This document shows positions 9,667 through 17,647 of a stretch of 64,000 nt of DNA, piece after piece (position 1 is the first letter of the stretch; each line of letters opens with the position of its first letter). The position numbers and the translations under genes were made by a program. Origin of the DNA: Saccharospirillum sp965652395 (GTDB taxonomy: Bacteria > Pseudomonadota > Gammaproteobacteria > Pseudomonadales > Natronospirillaceae); NCBI GenBank assembly GCA_965652395.1, contig CBFGUW010000022.1, forward strand, positions 20,139 through 84,138, in the 5' to 3' direction. Under the pieces are notes generated by a model. That model made no database searches and was not told where the DNA came from. It saw nothing but the letters and a program-made list of their open reading frames with translations.

Positions 9667-10251
9667 CTATTCAGTGCGCCCCTTGAGGAATCGCTCGCGG
9701 TTTTCGGCTTTCTTGCTATCGCTCTTGCGTAAAAGGACGTAGAGCGCACCGACGCCGCCATGGTGTTTTTGGGCGCTGTGAAAAGCGAGCACCTCGGGCA
9801 TTTGTTTCAACCAGGTGTTAACGCAGCTTTTCAGGAACGCTTTGGGTTCGCCCCGCTCGCCCTTGCCGTGCAATATCATTGCGGAACGAACATCGTATTT
9901 CAGGCAGTCCGCCACAAATCCGTACACTTCGGAACGGGCTTCGGCCATGGATTTGCGATGCAGATCCAGGCGGGCATCGATGGGGTACTGACCGCGCTTG
10001 AGTTTACGGTAGACGCCATGGGAAACACCATCGGTACGGTATTCGAGAATATCGAGTGGATGCACTAGGTCGATGATCTCTTCGGTCAGATGGTTAGGGT
10101 CTCCTTCGGGCACCGCTACAGCCATTTGCCGCCGATGAAGCAGAGCCGGTTCGGGCACTTTGGGCTTGGGGGTCGGGGCCCTGGCCTTGGTTTTGATACG
10201 TTTCACGCCTTTCATTTCCTGGCGAAACAAATCGTAATCGTCGTCTTGCAT
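9667..10251 (-). CDS. smrA: Smr-domain endonuclease SmrA
   Basis: 194 aa. A basic N-terminal tail precedes the region LDILEYRTDGVSHGVYRKL, which matches E. coli SmrA (YdaL), followed by the Smr domain with LDLHRKS, the AMILHGKGERG loop and HHGGVGALYVLLRK. Smr proteins of this type are DNA or RNA nicking enzymes; the LDLH and HGKG motifs expected to matter for activity are present. TGAGGTAGG precedes the start. It faces away from the response-regulator gene, sharing the 211-bp intergenic region. Confidence 0.88.
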   Translation of the reverse strand: MQDDDYDLFRQEMKGVKRIKTKARAPTPKPKVPEPALLHRRQMAVAVPEGDPNHLTEEIIDLVHPLDILEYRTDGVSHGVYRKLKRGQYPIDARLDLHRKSMAEARSEVYGFVADCLKYDVRSAMILHGKGERGEPKAFLKSCVNTWLKQMPEVLAFHSAQKHHGGVGALYVLLRKSDSKKAENRERFLKGRTE

Positions 10252-10462
10252 CCTACCTCACTGGACCCGGGGTATTTCAGTCGCTTCGGGGGTTATCGAA
10301 ACCATTCCCGGACCAAAAAACAGTTGATTGAAACGCAGCTGTCCCCATTCTATCAGGAAGCCTGTCAGGGGGTGTAAAATGCGGCTGTGACGCCGCCCGG
10401 CAGGGTGTAAAAGTGGGGTAAACTGAAATGCGCCACCGACAGCCTTGGGACACACTAACGCC

Positions 10463-11161
10463 ATGAATGAACCGCATATCCTGTTAATTGACGATGACCG
10501 TGACCTGGCTGAATTGCTCGGGGAATACCTCGACGCCGAGGGTTATCGTTTAAGCGCCGCCCACAGTGGCGAAGATGGTATCGAACAACTGGCCAAGGGC
10601 GATTACGACCTGATCCTGCTCGATGTCATGATGCCTGGCATCGACGGCTTCGAAACCCTGAAGCAGATCCGCAACGCCTCTTCGGTACCGGTACTGATGC
10701 TCACCGCCAAAGGTGAGGAGACAGACCGCGTGCTGGGTCTGGAACTGGGTGCGGACGACTATCTCGCCAAGCCTTACAGCCACCGCGAACTGCTGGCCCG
10801 CATCAAGGCGCTGCTGCGTCGTATCGAACTCGATCGGGTTCAGCAGGAATCCGATACCGGCACGCTCACCTGCAACGGCGTCACACTGAACTTCGACACT
10901 TACGAAGTGATGTGCGAAGACGAAAACGTGCCGATGACCACCAGCGAATTCAAAGTGTTGCGCGTATTGATGAGCCGCGCCGGTAAAGCCGTGCCGAAAG
11001 AGGACCTCTACCGCGAGGTGCTCGGTCGGGAAATCATGGCGTACGACCGTTCCATCGATATGCACGTCTCCAACGTGCGGCGCAAGCTGCAGGCGGTGAC
11101 GGAAGACCCGAAAATCCAAACCATCCGGGGGATCGGCTATCTGTTTGTCGATCCCAAATAA
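10463..11161 (+). CDS. OmpR/CpxR-family response regulator
   Basis: 232 aa. The receiver domain has the acidic pair IDDD, phosphoacceptor Asp54 (LILLDVMMPG), Thr in LMLTAKG and Lys in LAKPYSH. A winged-helix OmpR-type DNA-binding domain follows from about residue 135 (TSEFKVLRVLMSR, then SNVRRKL and IRGIGYLF). Overall it looks closest to CpxR. The ATG at 10463 gives the usual compact N-terminus. The sensor kinase gene follows after 21-30 bp, so the pair is one operon. CpxR-type regulators answer envelope stress; that role here is inferred from likeness only. Confidence 0.92.
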   Translation: MNEPHILLIDDDRDLAELLGEYLDAEGYRLSAAHSGEDGIEQLAKGDYDLILLDVMMPGIDGFETLKQIRNASSVPVLMLTAKGEETDRVLGLELGADDYLAKPYSHRELLARIKALLRRIELDRVQQESDTGTLTCNGVTLNFDTYEVMCEDENVPMTTSEFKVLRVLMSRAGKAVPKEDLYREVLGREIMAYDRSIDMHVSNVRRKLQAVTEDPKIQTIRGIGYLFVDPK

Positions 11162-11182
11162 GGCGGGAATACACAGGGGGAG

Positions 11183-12574
11183 GTGCCGGTCGTGAACTGG
11201 CGCCGTTTTAACCCCTTCGGTACCGTCTTCGGCAAAATCTGGCTCAGCTTCTGGCTGACGCTGCTTCTCATCGTGCTCGCGGTTGCCTTTGTCTCTCATC
11301 AGGTGGCGCAGGTCTATCAGATCGGTGCCCCCAACGCCACGCACATCCGTTTGCTCAACCGCGTCAAACTGCCGGACGTCGACCGGCTCGCCAGCGACCG
11401 TCAGGAACTGATGGACGAGCTGGAACAGTTCAACAGCGAATCCCGTTATCAATGGTATTTGGTCGACCGCAGCTACAAGTTGCTGGGCACGCCGGAGCCA
11501 CCGCGCCGCATCCTGGTCATGCTCGCGGAAATGATGGAAATGGAGGGCCTGCGTGTTGGTCAGTGGCGTCAGGAGGCCTGGCTAGGCCCGATCACGCTCT
11601 CTTTTGGCGGCGAGATGTATCGGCTGTTTCTGCGCGGTGTTCCCACCCTGCCTCCACCCAACCTGCCGATCTGGCTCGACAGCCAGTGGTTGCGGGTGAT
11701 TTTCGGTCTCTTTGTGTCCGGCATGATGAGTCTGGTGCTGGCTTGGTCTTTCACGAGGCCCATCGAACGGTTGCGTCGGGTCTCCCGCCAGCTGGCAAGC
11801 GGCAGTCTGGATGCCCGGGTCGGCGATTCGGTCACCCATCGGGCCGATGAATTGGGCGAACTGGGCCGGGACTTCGATGAAATGGCCGAGCGTCTGCAAC
11901 AACTGGTCTCGGCCCAGCAACGCCTGCTGAGCAACGTCAGCCATGAATTGCGCTCGCCACTGACCCGGCTGCAGGTGGCTCTGGGCATAGTGCGCCAGAA
12001 AGCGCCGGATGATCTGGAGAACGCCCTGAACCGGATCGAGCGGGAGAGCGACCGGCTGGAAAGCCTGATTGCCCAGGTGTTGAAACTTTCACGCTTCGAA
12101 AACGACATGCAAAACCTGGAAACCCAGTCGCTGCAGTTGGATGACCTGCTGCGTCAGGTCGTCGAGGACGCGCGCTTTGAATCCAAGGAGCGTAACCTGG
12201 ATATCGTCGACCAGATCGACGCCCCGGTGGCGGTTCAGGGCGACCCCCAACTGCTGCACAGCGCTGTGGAAAACGTCGTCCGTAACGCCTTACGGTTCTC
12301 ACCGGAAAACGGGCGACTCGACATCAAGTTAAGCAGTGACAAACTTAAAGCCACCGTTGAGATCTGTGACCAAGGGCCGGGCGTCCCCGAAGACAAGCTG
12401 GAGCGGCTGTTCGATCCCTTTTATCGATTGGACCAAAGCAACAGCGGCGCCGGGCTCGGCTTGAACATCGCCCGCCACGCCGTTCAGGCGCATAAGGGCG
12501 ATATTCAGGCCTACAATCGGGCCGAAGGCGGTTTGTGCGTCCGCATTACCCTGCCCCGTTCAAGGGGCAAGTGA
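11183..12574 (+). CDS. CpxA-like sensor histidine kinase
   Basis: 463 aa inner-membrane kinase. First TM around residues 13-35, a periplasmic sensor of about 125 residues, a second TM (VIFGLFVSGMMSLVLAWSF), a HAMP segment starting RPIERLRRVS, the H-box SNVSHELRSPLTRL, N-box NVVRNALRF, and G-boxes DQGPGVPED and GAGLGLNIA. All catalytic motifs are intact. Two GTG starts, 11183 and 11192, are possible; the ribosome site AGGGGGAG sits better for 11192, which would drop three residues. The 3' end overlaps the convergent DMT transporter gene by 15 bp. Confidence 0.92.
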   Translation: MPVVNWRRFNPFGTVFGKIWLSFWLTLLLIVLAVAFVSHQVAQVYQIGAPNATHIRLLNRVKLPDVDRLASDRQELMDELEQFNSESRYQWYLVDRSYKLLGTPEPPRRILVMLAEMMEMEGLRVGQWRQEAWLGPITLSFGGEMYRLFLRGVPTLPPPNLPIWLDSQWLRVIFGLFVSGMMSLVLAWSFTRPIERLRRVSRQLASGSLDARVGDSVTHRADELGELGRDFDEMAERLQQLVSAQQRLLSNVSHELRSPLTRLQVALGIVRQKAPDDLENALNRIERESDRLESLIAQVLKLSRFENDMQNLETQSLQLDDLLRQVVEDARFESKERNLDIVDQIDAPVAVQGDPQLLHSAVENVVRNALRFSPENGRLDIKLSSDKLKATVEICDQGPGVPEDKLERLFDPFYRLDQSNSGAGLGLNIARHAVQAHKGDIQAYNRAEGGLCVRITLPRSRGK

Positions 12575-13468
12575 AGGCTTGCGCCACCACTGTAAGACGA
12601 CCTTGTGGGTATTGAACATCAGTAGATTGCCCATCAATATCATCGCCATTCCCACCACGGCAGTCGGCTGCCAACGGTAGCCTTCGAACACCGTCGACAG
12701 CGCCAATGCCACCAACGGAAACAGTACGGTCGCATAGGCCGCGCGCCCGGCGCCGATGCGACCGACCAGCATGAAATAAGCGCCAAAGCCGCCGATGGAG
12801 CCAATCACCGCAAGATATACCAGGGCGCCGAGATAGCGACCTTCCATTGGAATGCGGAACTCCGCGCCTTGCAGCAAACCGATCAGCCCCATCGCCATAG
12901 CGCCGTATAACATGGCATAGCCATTGGTCACCGCGATGTTCAGCCCTTTGCGCTGGTGCCGTATCGAAGCCATGTTGCCGAGCGAGAACCCATAGGTACC
13001 GAGTAGCGACAGCCCCATCGCGACCAAGGTGGAGCCATTGGCCTGCAGAGTGGTCAGATCTTCCCAAAAGACCAATGCCATGCCAGGCAGCCCCAACGCC
13101 GTAGCCAGGTAAAAAACAGGTGGGATGGGTATTCTGAACAAAAGAAAACCATTGAGGGCATTAAACAAAGTGGCCATCGAAAACAGGATCGATATCAAAC
13201 CACTCGGCAGTACATTGGCGGCAGTGTAAAAGCAGTAGAAGTTCAAACCAAAGACCGCCAGACCTTGCAACAGGCAAACGCCATGATCGCTCCAAGACAG
13301 CGGCACGCGTTTCCGCAACACCGTTAAACCGGTCAGCAGCAGGACAGCGGCTAGAATAAAGCGATAAAAAATAGAGACCGGCTCGGCCACCTCACCCACC
13401 TGCCAGGCAATAGCCAACCAGGTTGAGCCCCAGATAAGCACCGTCGCCGTGTAGAGCAACCCATTCAT
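12560..13468 (-). CDS. EamA/DMT-family transporter
   Basis: 302 aa with ten predicted membrane helices arranged as two EamA repeats. The first opens with LLYTATVLIWGSTWLAIAW and the second with LGTYGFSLGNMASI. DMT proteins of this size are usually metabolite exporters, for example of amino acids; no substrate can be assigned. It is transcribed divergently from an AraC-type regulator across a 169-bp gap, which is a likely regulatory pairing. Its 3' end overlaps the sensor kinase gene. Confidence 0.88.
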   Translation of the reverse strand: MNGLLYTATVLIWGSTWLAIAWQVGEVAEPVSIFYRFILAAVLLLTGLTVLRKRVPLSWSDHGVCLLQGLAVFGLNFYCFYTAANVLPSGLISILFSMATLFNALNGFLLFRIPIPPVFYLATALGLPGMALVFWEDLTTLQANGSTLVAMGLSLLGTYGFSLGNMASIRHQRKGLNIAVTNGYAMLYGAMAMGLIGLLQGAEFRIPMEGRYLGALVYLAVIGSIGGFGAYFMLVGRIGAGRAAYATVLFPLVALALSTVFEGYRWQPTAVVGMAMILMGNLLMFNTHKVVLQWWRKPSLAP

Positions 13469-13637
13469 TCAATCAACCTCCAGTCATTATTCAGGGGGAT
13501 GATCCAACCAAACCCAGGGCCTGGGCTTGCACCGACCTGCGCGACTTGCACCATCTTGCTGTTTTTAAACCAAAGCCATTGCACGGTTAAAGACGCCCAC
13601 TTATCGTAACCCTGTCCTCAATACAGACTTCCGGCTT

Positions 13638-14516
13638 ATGGAGCTACTCGACCATTACCCCCGCATGAGCAACACCCGAGCCAGACTGGTCGCCTCGACC
13701 TCTCTGGGCGAAGGCATGGCTCTCGCCCAGTGGGAGAACGAAAACGACGAGATACAGTCACTGGTCTCGGAGCATCACACCCTGAGTGTTTACCTCCAGG
13801 GGGCTGGAAACAGCACCCGTCGTGTTGGGCCGCAGCAGATTCACAGTCAGCCCGATACGCGTCTGTGCATCATGCCGGGGTCCCGTGAATCCAATTGGCA
13901 TGTTCATGGGCCCATCACTCTGCTGCATCTCTATTTCACGGATGACCATCTAAAACGTCTGGTCGAGAATGTCTGGGACCGGGAAAGCCGCACCCTGCAG
14001 TTGAACGAATTGGATTTCGCCAACGACCCGTTGCTGGTCACCCTGTTTCAGAACACCCTGGCGCGATGCGACTGGCAGGACCCGCTCGACCGGCTGACAC
14101 TCGACTCCGCCACCCAAACCGCCTTGTTGCACACCATTCGCCATTACGCCCGTCGCGACCTGCCCAAACTTCAGCCACGCGGCGGCCTGGCTCCCTGGCA
14201 ACTGCGTCGGGTGATCGATTACATCGAGCACCATCTGGACCAAGCGCTGCCGCTGAACGACCTCGCCCGCCTGGTGGAACTCAGCGACTTTCACTTCGCC
14301 CGCATGTTCAAGCAATCGACCGGTGCCGCTCCCCACCGTTATGTCATGCAGCGTCGCCTGCACCGGGCCAGAGAGCTGCTCACCCATTCAAAGCTAAGCG
14401 CCACCGACATCGCCCTGACCTGCGGTTTCAGCTCGGCCAGCCATTTCAGCAATCGTTTTCGGGCTGAAACGGGGTATTCTCCCTCCGTTTTCCGTCGCAA
14501 TACTCTCTCCCCTTAA
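13638..14516 (+). CDS. AraC-family transcriptional regulator
   Basis: 292 aa. A cupin-like N-terminal region (to about residue 150) is followed by the two-HTH AraC domain (RRVIDYIEHHLDQALPLNDL, then HFARMFKQSTGAAPHRYV, and the signature ATDIALTCGFSSASHFSNRF). A second ATG at 13665 is possible, and neither start has a strong ribosome site. It is divergent from the DMT transporter gene and may control it. A CDS for a TetR regulator starts about 80 bp downstream on the same strand but with its own promoter. Confidence 0.92.
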   Translation: MELLDHYPRMSNTRARLVASTSLGEGMALAQWENENDEIQSLVSEHHTLSVYLQGAGNSTRRVGPQQIHSQPDTRLCIMPGSRESNWHVHGPITLLHLYFTDDHLKRLVENVWDRESRTLQLNELDFANDPLLVTLFQNTLARCDWQDPLDRLTLDSATQTALLHTIRHYARRDLPKLQPRGGLAPWQLRRVIDYIEHHLDQALPLNDLARLVELSDFHFARMFKQSTGAAPHRYVMQRRLHRARELLTHSKLSATDIALTCGFSSASHFSNRFRAETGYSPSVFRRNTLSP

Positions 14517-14540
14517 TAAACGCTCAGCTCGTGATTTTGC

Positions 14541-14570
14541 TTGACCTCAAAACATACCATACCGTATGGT
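14541..14570 (+). promoter_or_regulatory. promoter of TetR operon
   Basis: TTGACC at 14541-14546 and TATGGT at 14565-14570 with an 18-bp spacer give a plausible sigma-70 promoter. The palindromic operator covers the spacer and the -10 element, so binding would block RNA polymerase. Confidence 0.5.
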
Positions 14571-14573
14571 ATG
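14553..14573. promoter_or_regulatory. TetR-type operator palindrome
   Basis: CATACCATAC, one central base, then GTATGGTATG: a perfect 21-bp inverted repeat located 23 bp before the start of a TetR regulator gene. Size, symmetry and position are those of an autoregulatory TetR operator. Confidence 0.85.
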
Positions 14574-14596
14574 CAAAACTCACCAAGAAAATAGCC

Positions 14597-15163
14597 ATGA
14601 CCAAACTGTCCTATGACGACTGGCTGCGCCGGGGTCTGGAGACCCTGGCCAAAGACGGCGCCGACGCGTTGAAAATCGACCGTTTGTGCCGGGCCATGCA
14701 CGTCACCAAAGGGTCGTTCTATCACCACTTCCGTAACCGGGAGGAGTTTGTCCAGGCGCTGTTGGCGTTCTGGCAACGGACCTTCACCGACGAAGTCATC
14801 GAGCAGATTGCTCAATACCCCTCGCCGGAAGAACGCAGCCGGGCATTGAGCAGATTGACTACCTCGCTTCAACAAAACGAGGAACGAGCCATCAGAGCCT
14901 GGGCCCAATGGGATCCGGTTGTGGCAAAGCAGGTCGACGACGCCGATAAAAAGCGCCTGGGGGCATTGGAAAAACTGTTGCCGCCGTTGATCCAGGTACC
15001 AGATCTTGCGCCATTGGTAGCCAAACTTGTGTATGCCCATTTTCTGGGGGTTCAGCAGTTGAGGGCGAATGCTTCTATGGAGGAATGGCACCGAATGGAC
15101 AGTCTCTTACAAGCGCTCTTTACCGACCCTTCCGTTAAACCCTTGCTGGAGTCTTACCTATGA
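14597..15163 (+). CDS. TetR/AcrR-family transcriptional regulator
   Basis: 188 aa. The N-terminal HTH is ADALKIDRLCRAMHVTKGSF followed by the typical YHHFRNREEF. The C-terminal ligand domain is not diagnostic. The ATG at 14597 leaves a normal ~10-residue lead before the first helix; the frame runs upstream across the operator, which is not likely to be coding. A 21-bp palindrome overlapping the promoter indicates autorepression. Its stop codon overlaps the next start (ATGA), so the regulator and two small membrane proteins are probably a single transcript, with the membrane proteins as its targets. Confidence 0.92.
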   Translation: MTKLSYDDWLRRGLETLAKDGADALKIDRLCRAMHVTKGSFYHHFRNREEFVQALLAFWQRTFTDEVIEQIAQYPSPEERSRALSRLTTSLQQNEERAIRAWAQWDPVVAKQVDDADKKRLGALEKLLPPLIQVPDLAPLVAKLVYAHFLGVQQLRANASMEEWHRMDSLLQALFTDPSVKPLLESYL

Positions 15164-15567
15164 GCGCGTCTTTAATCGCCGGGCTGTTGAATTTCGCGGC
15201 CGCTCTGATGCACCTGTTTGTTATTTGGGGCGGTCCCGCCTGGTATCGTTTTTTTGGGGCCGGGGAACGTATGGCGCAAATGGCCGAGGAAGGTCGCTGG
15301 TACCCGGCGCTACTGACATTAGGAATCGCCAGTGTGCTAGCTGTGTGGGGGCTTTACGCCCTGCAGGCGGGTGATTATTTCCAAGTGCTGCCATGGACAA
15401 CGCCCATCCTGTGGGCCACTACACTGGTATACAGCCTTCGCGCCGTTTGTCCGCTGGTTATGTCTCCTTTCGTGCCCTTTTTTCGAACCCCTTTCATGAT
15501 CTGGAGTTCACTTATCGTGGCGGTTTATGCCGCCTGTCATTGGCTGGTCATCCTATCCATGCGATAG
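15160..15567 (+). CDS. small four-TM membrane protein, TetR-operon
   Basis: 135 aa with four hydrophobic segments (IAGLLNFAAALMHLFVIWG, then around residues 45-65, 75-100 and 110-132). It opens with AALMHLFVIWGGPAWYRFFG, a pattern I have seen in uncharacterised small inner-membrane proteins; no function is known to me. Translation is coupled to the TetR gene by ATGA overlap. A role as an efflux component is possible but unsupported. Confidence 0.8.
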   Translation: MSASLIAGLLNFAAALMHLFVIWGGPAWYRFFGAGERMAQMAEEGRWYPALLTLGIASVLAVWGLYALQAGDYFQVLPWTTPILWATTLVYSLRAVCPLVMSPFVPFFRTPFMIWSSLIVAVYAACHWLVILSMR

Positions 15568-15588
15568 CGCAATAGGGGGTTTTAAGAA

Positions 15589-15966
15589 ATGAACGTTTGG
15601 TTATTCAGTGCCGGAATTGTATGTGGCATAACAGCCCTGATTCACACCTTCGCGGGGCAATCGCTGATCAACGTTTTCCTGTCGGCCACGCTGCCGCGAT
15701 TGGTAAAAAGTACCTTGCTGGCGTGCTGGCACATGGTGACGGTGATGCTGTTCGTGACATCCGGAATGTTACTTTGGGCTGCCTGGGCGCTGCCCGAAAC
15801 CCTACAACCCCTGCTGGCTTTCATCGCCACCCTTTTTCTGGGCTTCGGAGTGGTGTGCATCGGAGCGGGTGTCTGGTTCTACCGTCTTCAGGGTTGGTGG
15901 CGTTTGCCACAATGGGTCTTATTGGCACCTGTTGGTGCGCTCAGTTGGGCGGGTATTCTAGCCTAA
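15589..15966 (+). CDS. small four-TM membrane protein
   Basis: 125 aa, four predicted membrane helices (near residues 3-22, 43-65, 70-97 and 103-123). The first helix contains GITALIHTFAGQ with a His in the membrane, similar in style to the preceding protein, which also has a His in its first helix. It lies 21 bp after the previous gene and is likely in the same TetR-controlled unit. Family not recognised. No paired terminator was seen after it. Confidence 0.78.
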   Translation: MNVWLFSAGIVCGITALIHTFAGQSLINVFLSATLPRLVKSTLLACWHMVTVMLFVTSGMLLWAAWALPETLQPLLAFIATLFLGFGVVCIGAGVWFYRLQGWWRLPQWVLLAPVGALSWAGILA

Positions 15967-16026
15967 CGCCGTTGCCTCGCTCAGTGAAAATCGATAGCCT
16001 CCGGTTTTTTCCTGCTGGAGGCGGAC

Positions 16027-16449
16027 ATGGACATCAGGATCTTTCGCGAATCAGATCGCCCTGCGGTTATCGAGCTGTGGCAGCGCTGCGATCTGGTGGT
16101 TCCCTGGAACGACCCCGACAAAGATATTGATCGCAAGCTTCAGCAAGGGGCGGATTTGTTTCTGGTGGGTATTCGAGGCAACCGCTTGGTGGCCTCTTTA
16201 ATGGGAGGTTACGAAGGGCACCGCGCCTGGGTGAACTATCTCGCGGTGCACCCCAATTGTCGCCGCCAGGGCCTCGCCAAACAGATGATGGATGCCTTCG
16301 AAAAACGAGTGCTTGCGTTGGGCTGCCCGAAAATCAATCTCCAGGTGCGGGAAACCAACGCCTCTGTCCTGGCATTTTATAAAGCGCTGGGCTATCAGGT
16401 GGATGCCTCGGTCAGCCTGGGTAAAAGGCTAATCGCGGACACTGAGTGA
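16027..16449 (+). CDS. GNAT acetyltransferase, YpeA-like
   Basis: 140 aa. Motifs in order: MDIRIFRESDRPAVIELWQRC at the start, VNYLAVHPNCRRQGLAKQMM as the acetyl-CoA loop, and INLQVRETNASVLAFYKALGY near the end, as in the YpeA family. Substrate unknown. A good ribosome site (CTGGAGGCGGAC) precedes the ATG. The next gene's start is close behind, so the three genes up to ybaK could be co-transcribed. Confidence 0.9.
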   Translation: MDIRIFRESDRPAVIELWQRCDLVVPWNDPDKDIDRKLQQGADLFLVGIRGNRLVASLMGGYEGHRAWVNYLAVHPNCRRQGLAKQMMDAFEKRVLALGCPKINLQVRETNASVLAFYKALGYQVDASVSLGKRLIADTE

Positions 16450-16553
16450 CCAAACCCGCTTTAACGATAGGCGGTCATTTCCTGCCAAGCTGGTTGTCAC
16501 CAGCCGCAGGATTCTCGATACTCAGGGACCATGATGTTTTCCCGGACCCTGAT

Positions 16554-17069
16554 ATGACCCCGATCACCCTAGCCTCCGGCGCCCGTATTCGACTTGCCGA
16601 AGCGACTGACGTGCCCCACATTCTCCGTTTCGTTCGTGAACTGGCGGACTACGAAAAGCTCTCTCACGAAGTAGTTGCCGACGAAGCCGGGTTGCGTGAC
16701 ACCCTGTTTGGCGACCGCCCTTACGCGGAGGTGCTGCTGGCTGAGAGGGAAAGCGGACCAGTCGGGATGGCCCTATTTTTCCATAACTACAGCACCTTCC
16801 TGGCGAAACCCGGCATCCATCTCGAAGACCTCTATGTCCAGCCTGACCAACGCGGTTCGGGTCTTGGCAAAGCATTGATCACCTGCCTGGCGCGTCTGGC
16901 CGTGGAACGAGGGTGTGGACGTCTGGAATGGCAGGTACTGGATTGGAATGAGCCGGCCCGCGAGTTCTATCGTTCTCTGGGCGCCAGCCTGTTGGATGGC
17001 TGGCTGACTAAAAGAGTCACCGGTGAATCCCTCCAGGCGATGGCGGACTTGTTCGAGGAAACGCGATGA
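16554..17069 (+). CDS. GNAT acetyltransferase, diamine acetyltransferase-like
   Basis: 171 aa from the ATG at 16554; an earlier GTG at 16446 in the same frame would overlap the YpeA-like gene but adds a stretch unlike any GNAT protein. Landmarks are IRLAEATDVPHILRFVREL, the FFHNYSTFLAKPGIHLEDLY segment, the acetyl-CoA loop QPDQRGSGLGKALI and WQVLDWNEPAREFYRSLGA. These match the spermidine/thialysine N-acetyltransferase group. The preferred substrate (polyamine or lysine analogue) is inferred only. The stop codon overlaps the ybaK start as ATGA. Confidence 0.88.
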   Translation: MTPITLASGARIRLAEATDVPHILRFVRELADYEKLSHEVVADEAGLRDTLFGDRPYAEVLLAERESGPVGMALFFHNYSTFLAKPGIHLEDLYVQPDQRGSGLGKALITCLARLAVERGCGRLEWQVLDWNEPAREFYRSLGASLLDGWLTKRVTGESLQAMADLFEETR

Positions 17070-17542
17070 CACCAGCGGTACAGCTGCTGAAAAAACAGAA
17101 AATCGCTTACGAGTTGCATCGCTTCGACATTACCGACGATGAAGGTGAAGGCTACGGGGTCGCAGCCGCCAAGGCGCTGGGGGTGGACCCTTCCCTGGTG
17201 TTCAAGACCCTTCTGGTCAGCTTCAACGGCGACCCGAAAAACCTGGGCGTCTGCATCCTCCCGGTAAGCCACACGCTAAACCTGAAAAAAGCCGCCAAAG
17301 CCCACGGCCAGAAGTCCGCCCTGATGGCGGACCCGACCCTGGCTGAAAAAGCCACCGGTTATGTGGTCGGCGGCATCAGCCCCCTGGGCCAGAAAAAGCG
17401 ACTGCCCATGGTGTTGGATGAAAGTGCCGAGGGGTTCGAGTTTATTTATGTCAGTGGCGGCAAACGAGGGCTGGATCTGAAACTGGCCCCTAGCGACCTG
17501 CTGAAACTCACGCAGGCCGTGTTGGGAGACCTAGTGAACTGA
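17066..17542 (+). CDS. ybaK: Cys-tRNA(Pro) deacylase YbaK
   Basis: 158 aa, the usual length of YbaK. It trims Cys misattached to tRNA-Pro, a proofreading job in trans. The central features are YGVAAAKALGVDPSLVFKTL, the conserved lysine in that segment, and GGISPLGQKKRLPMVLDE. Translationally coupled to the acetyltransferase gene. Confidence 0.94.
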   Translation: MTPAVQLLKKQKIAYELHRFDITDDEGEGYGVAAAKALGVDPSLVFKTLLVSFNGDPKNLGVCILPVSHTLNLKKAAKAHGQKSALMADPTLAEKATGYVVGGISPLGQKKRLPMVLDESAEGFEFIYVSGGKRGLDLKLAPSDLLKLTQAVLGDLVN

Positions 17543-17647
17543 GCTCTTTCACAAAGACCTGAAAAATTTTTTACCCCTTTTTTCATTCCCGGACGTTTAA
17601 CCCCTGAAACCGCCATAAAGGCGGGTACTCAAGAAGGGGACGTCCGT

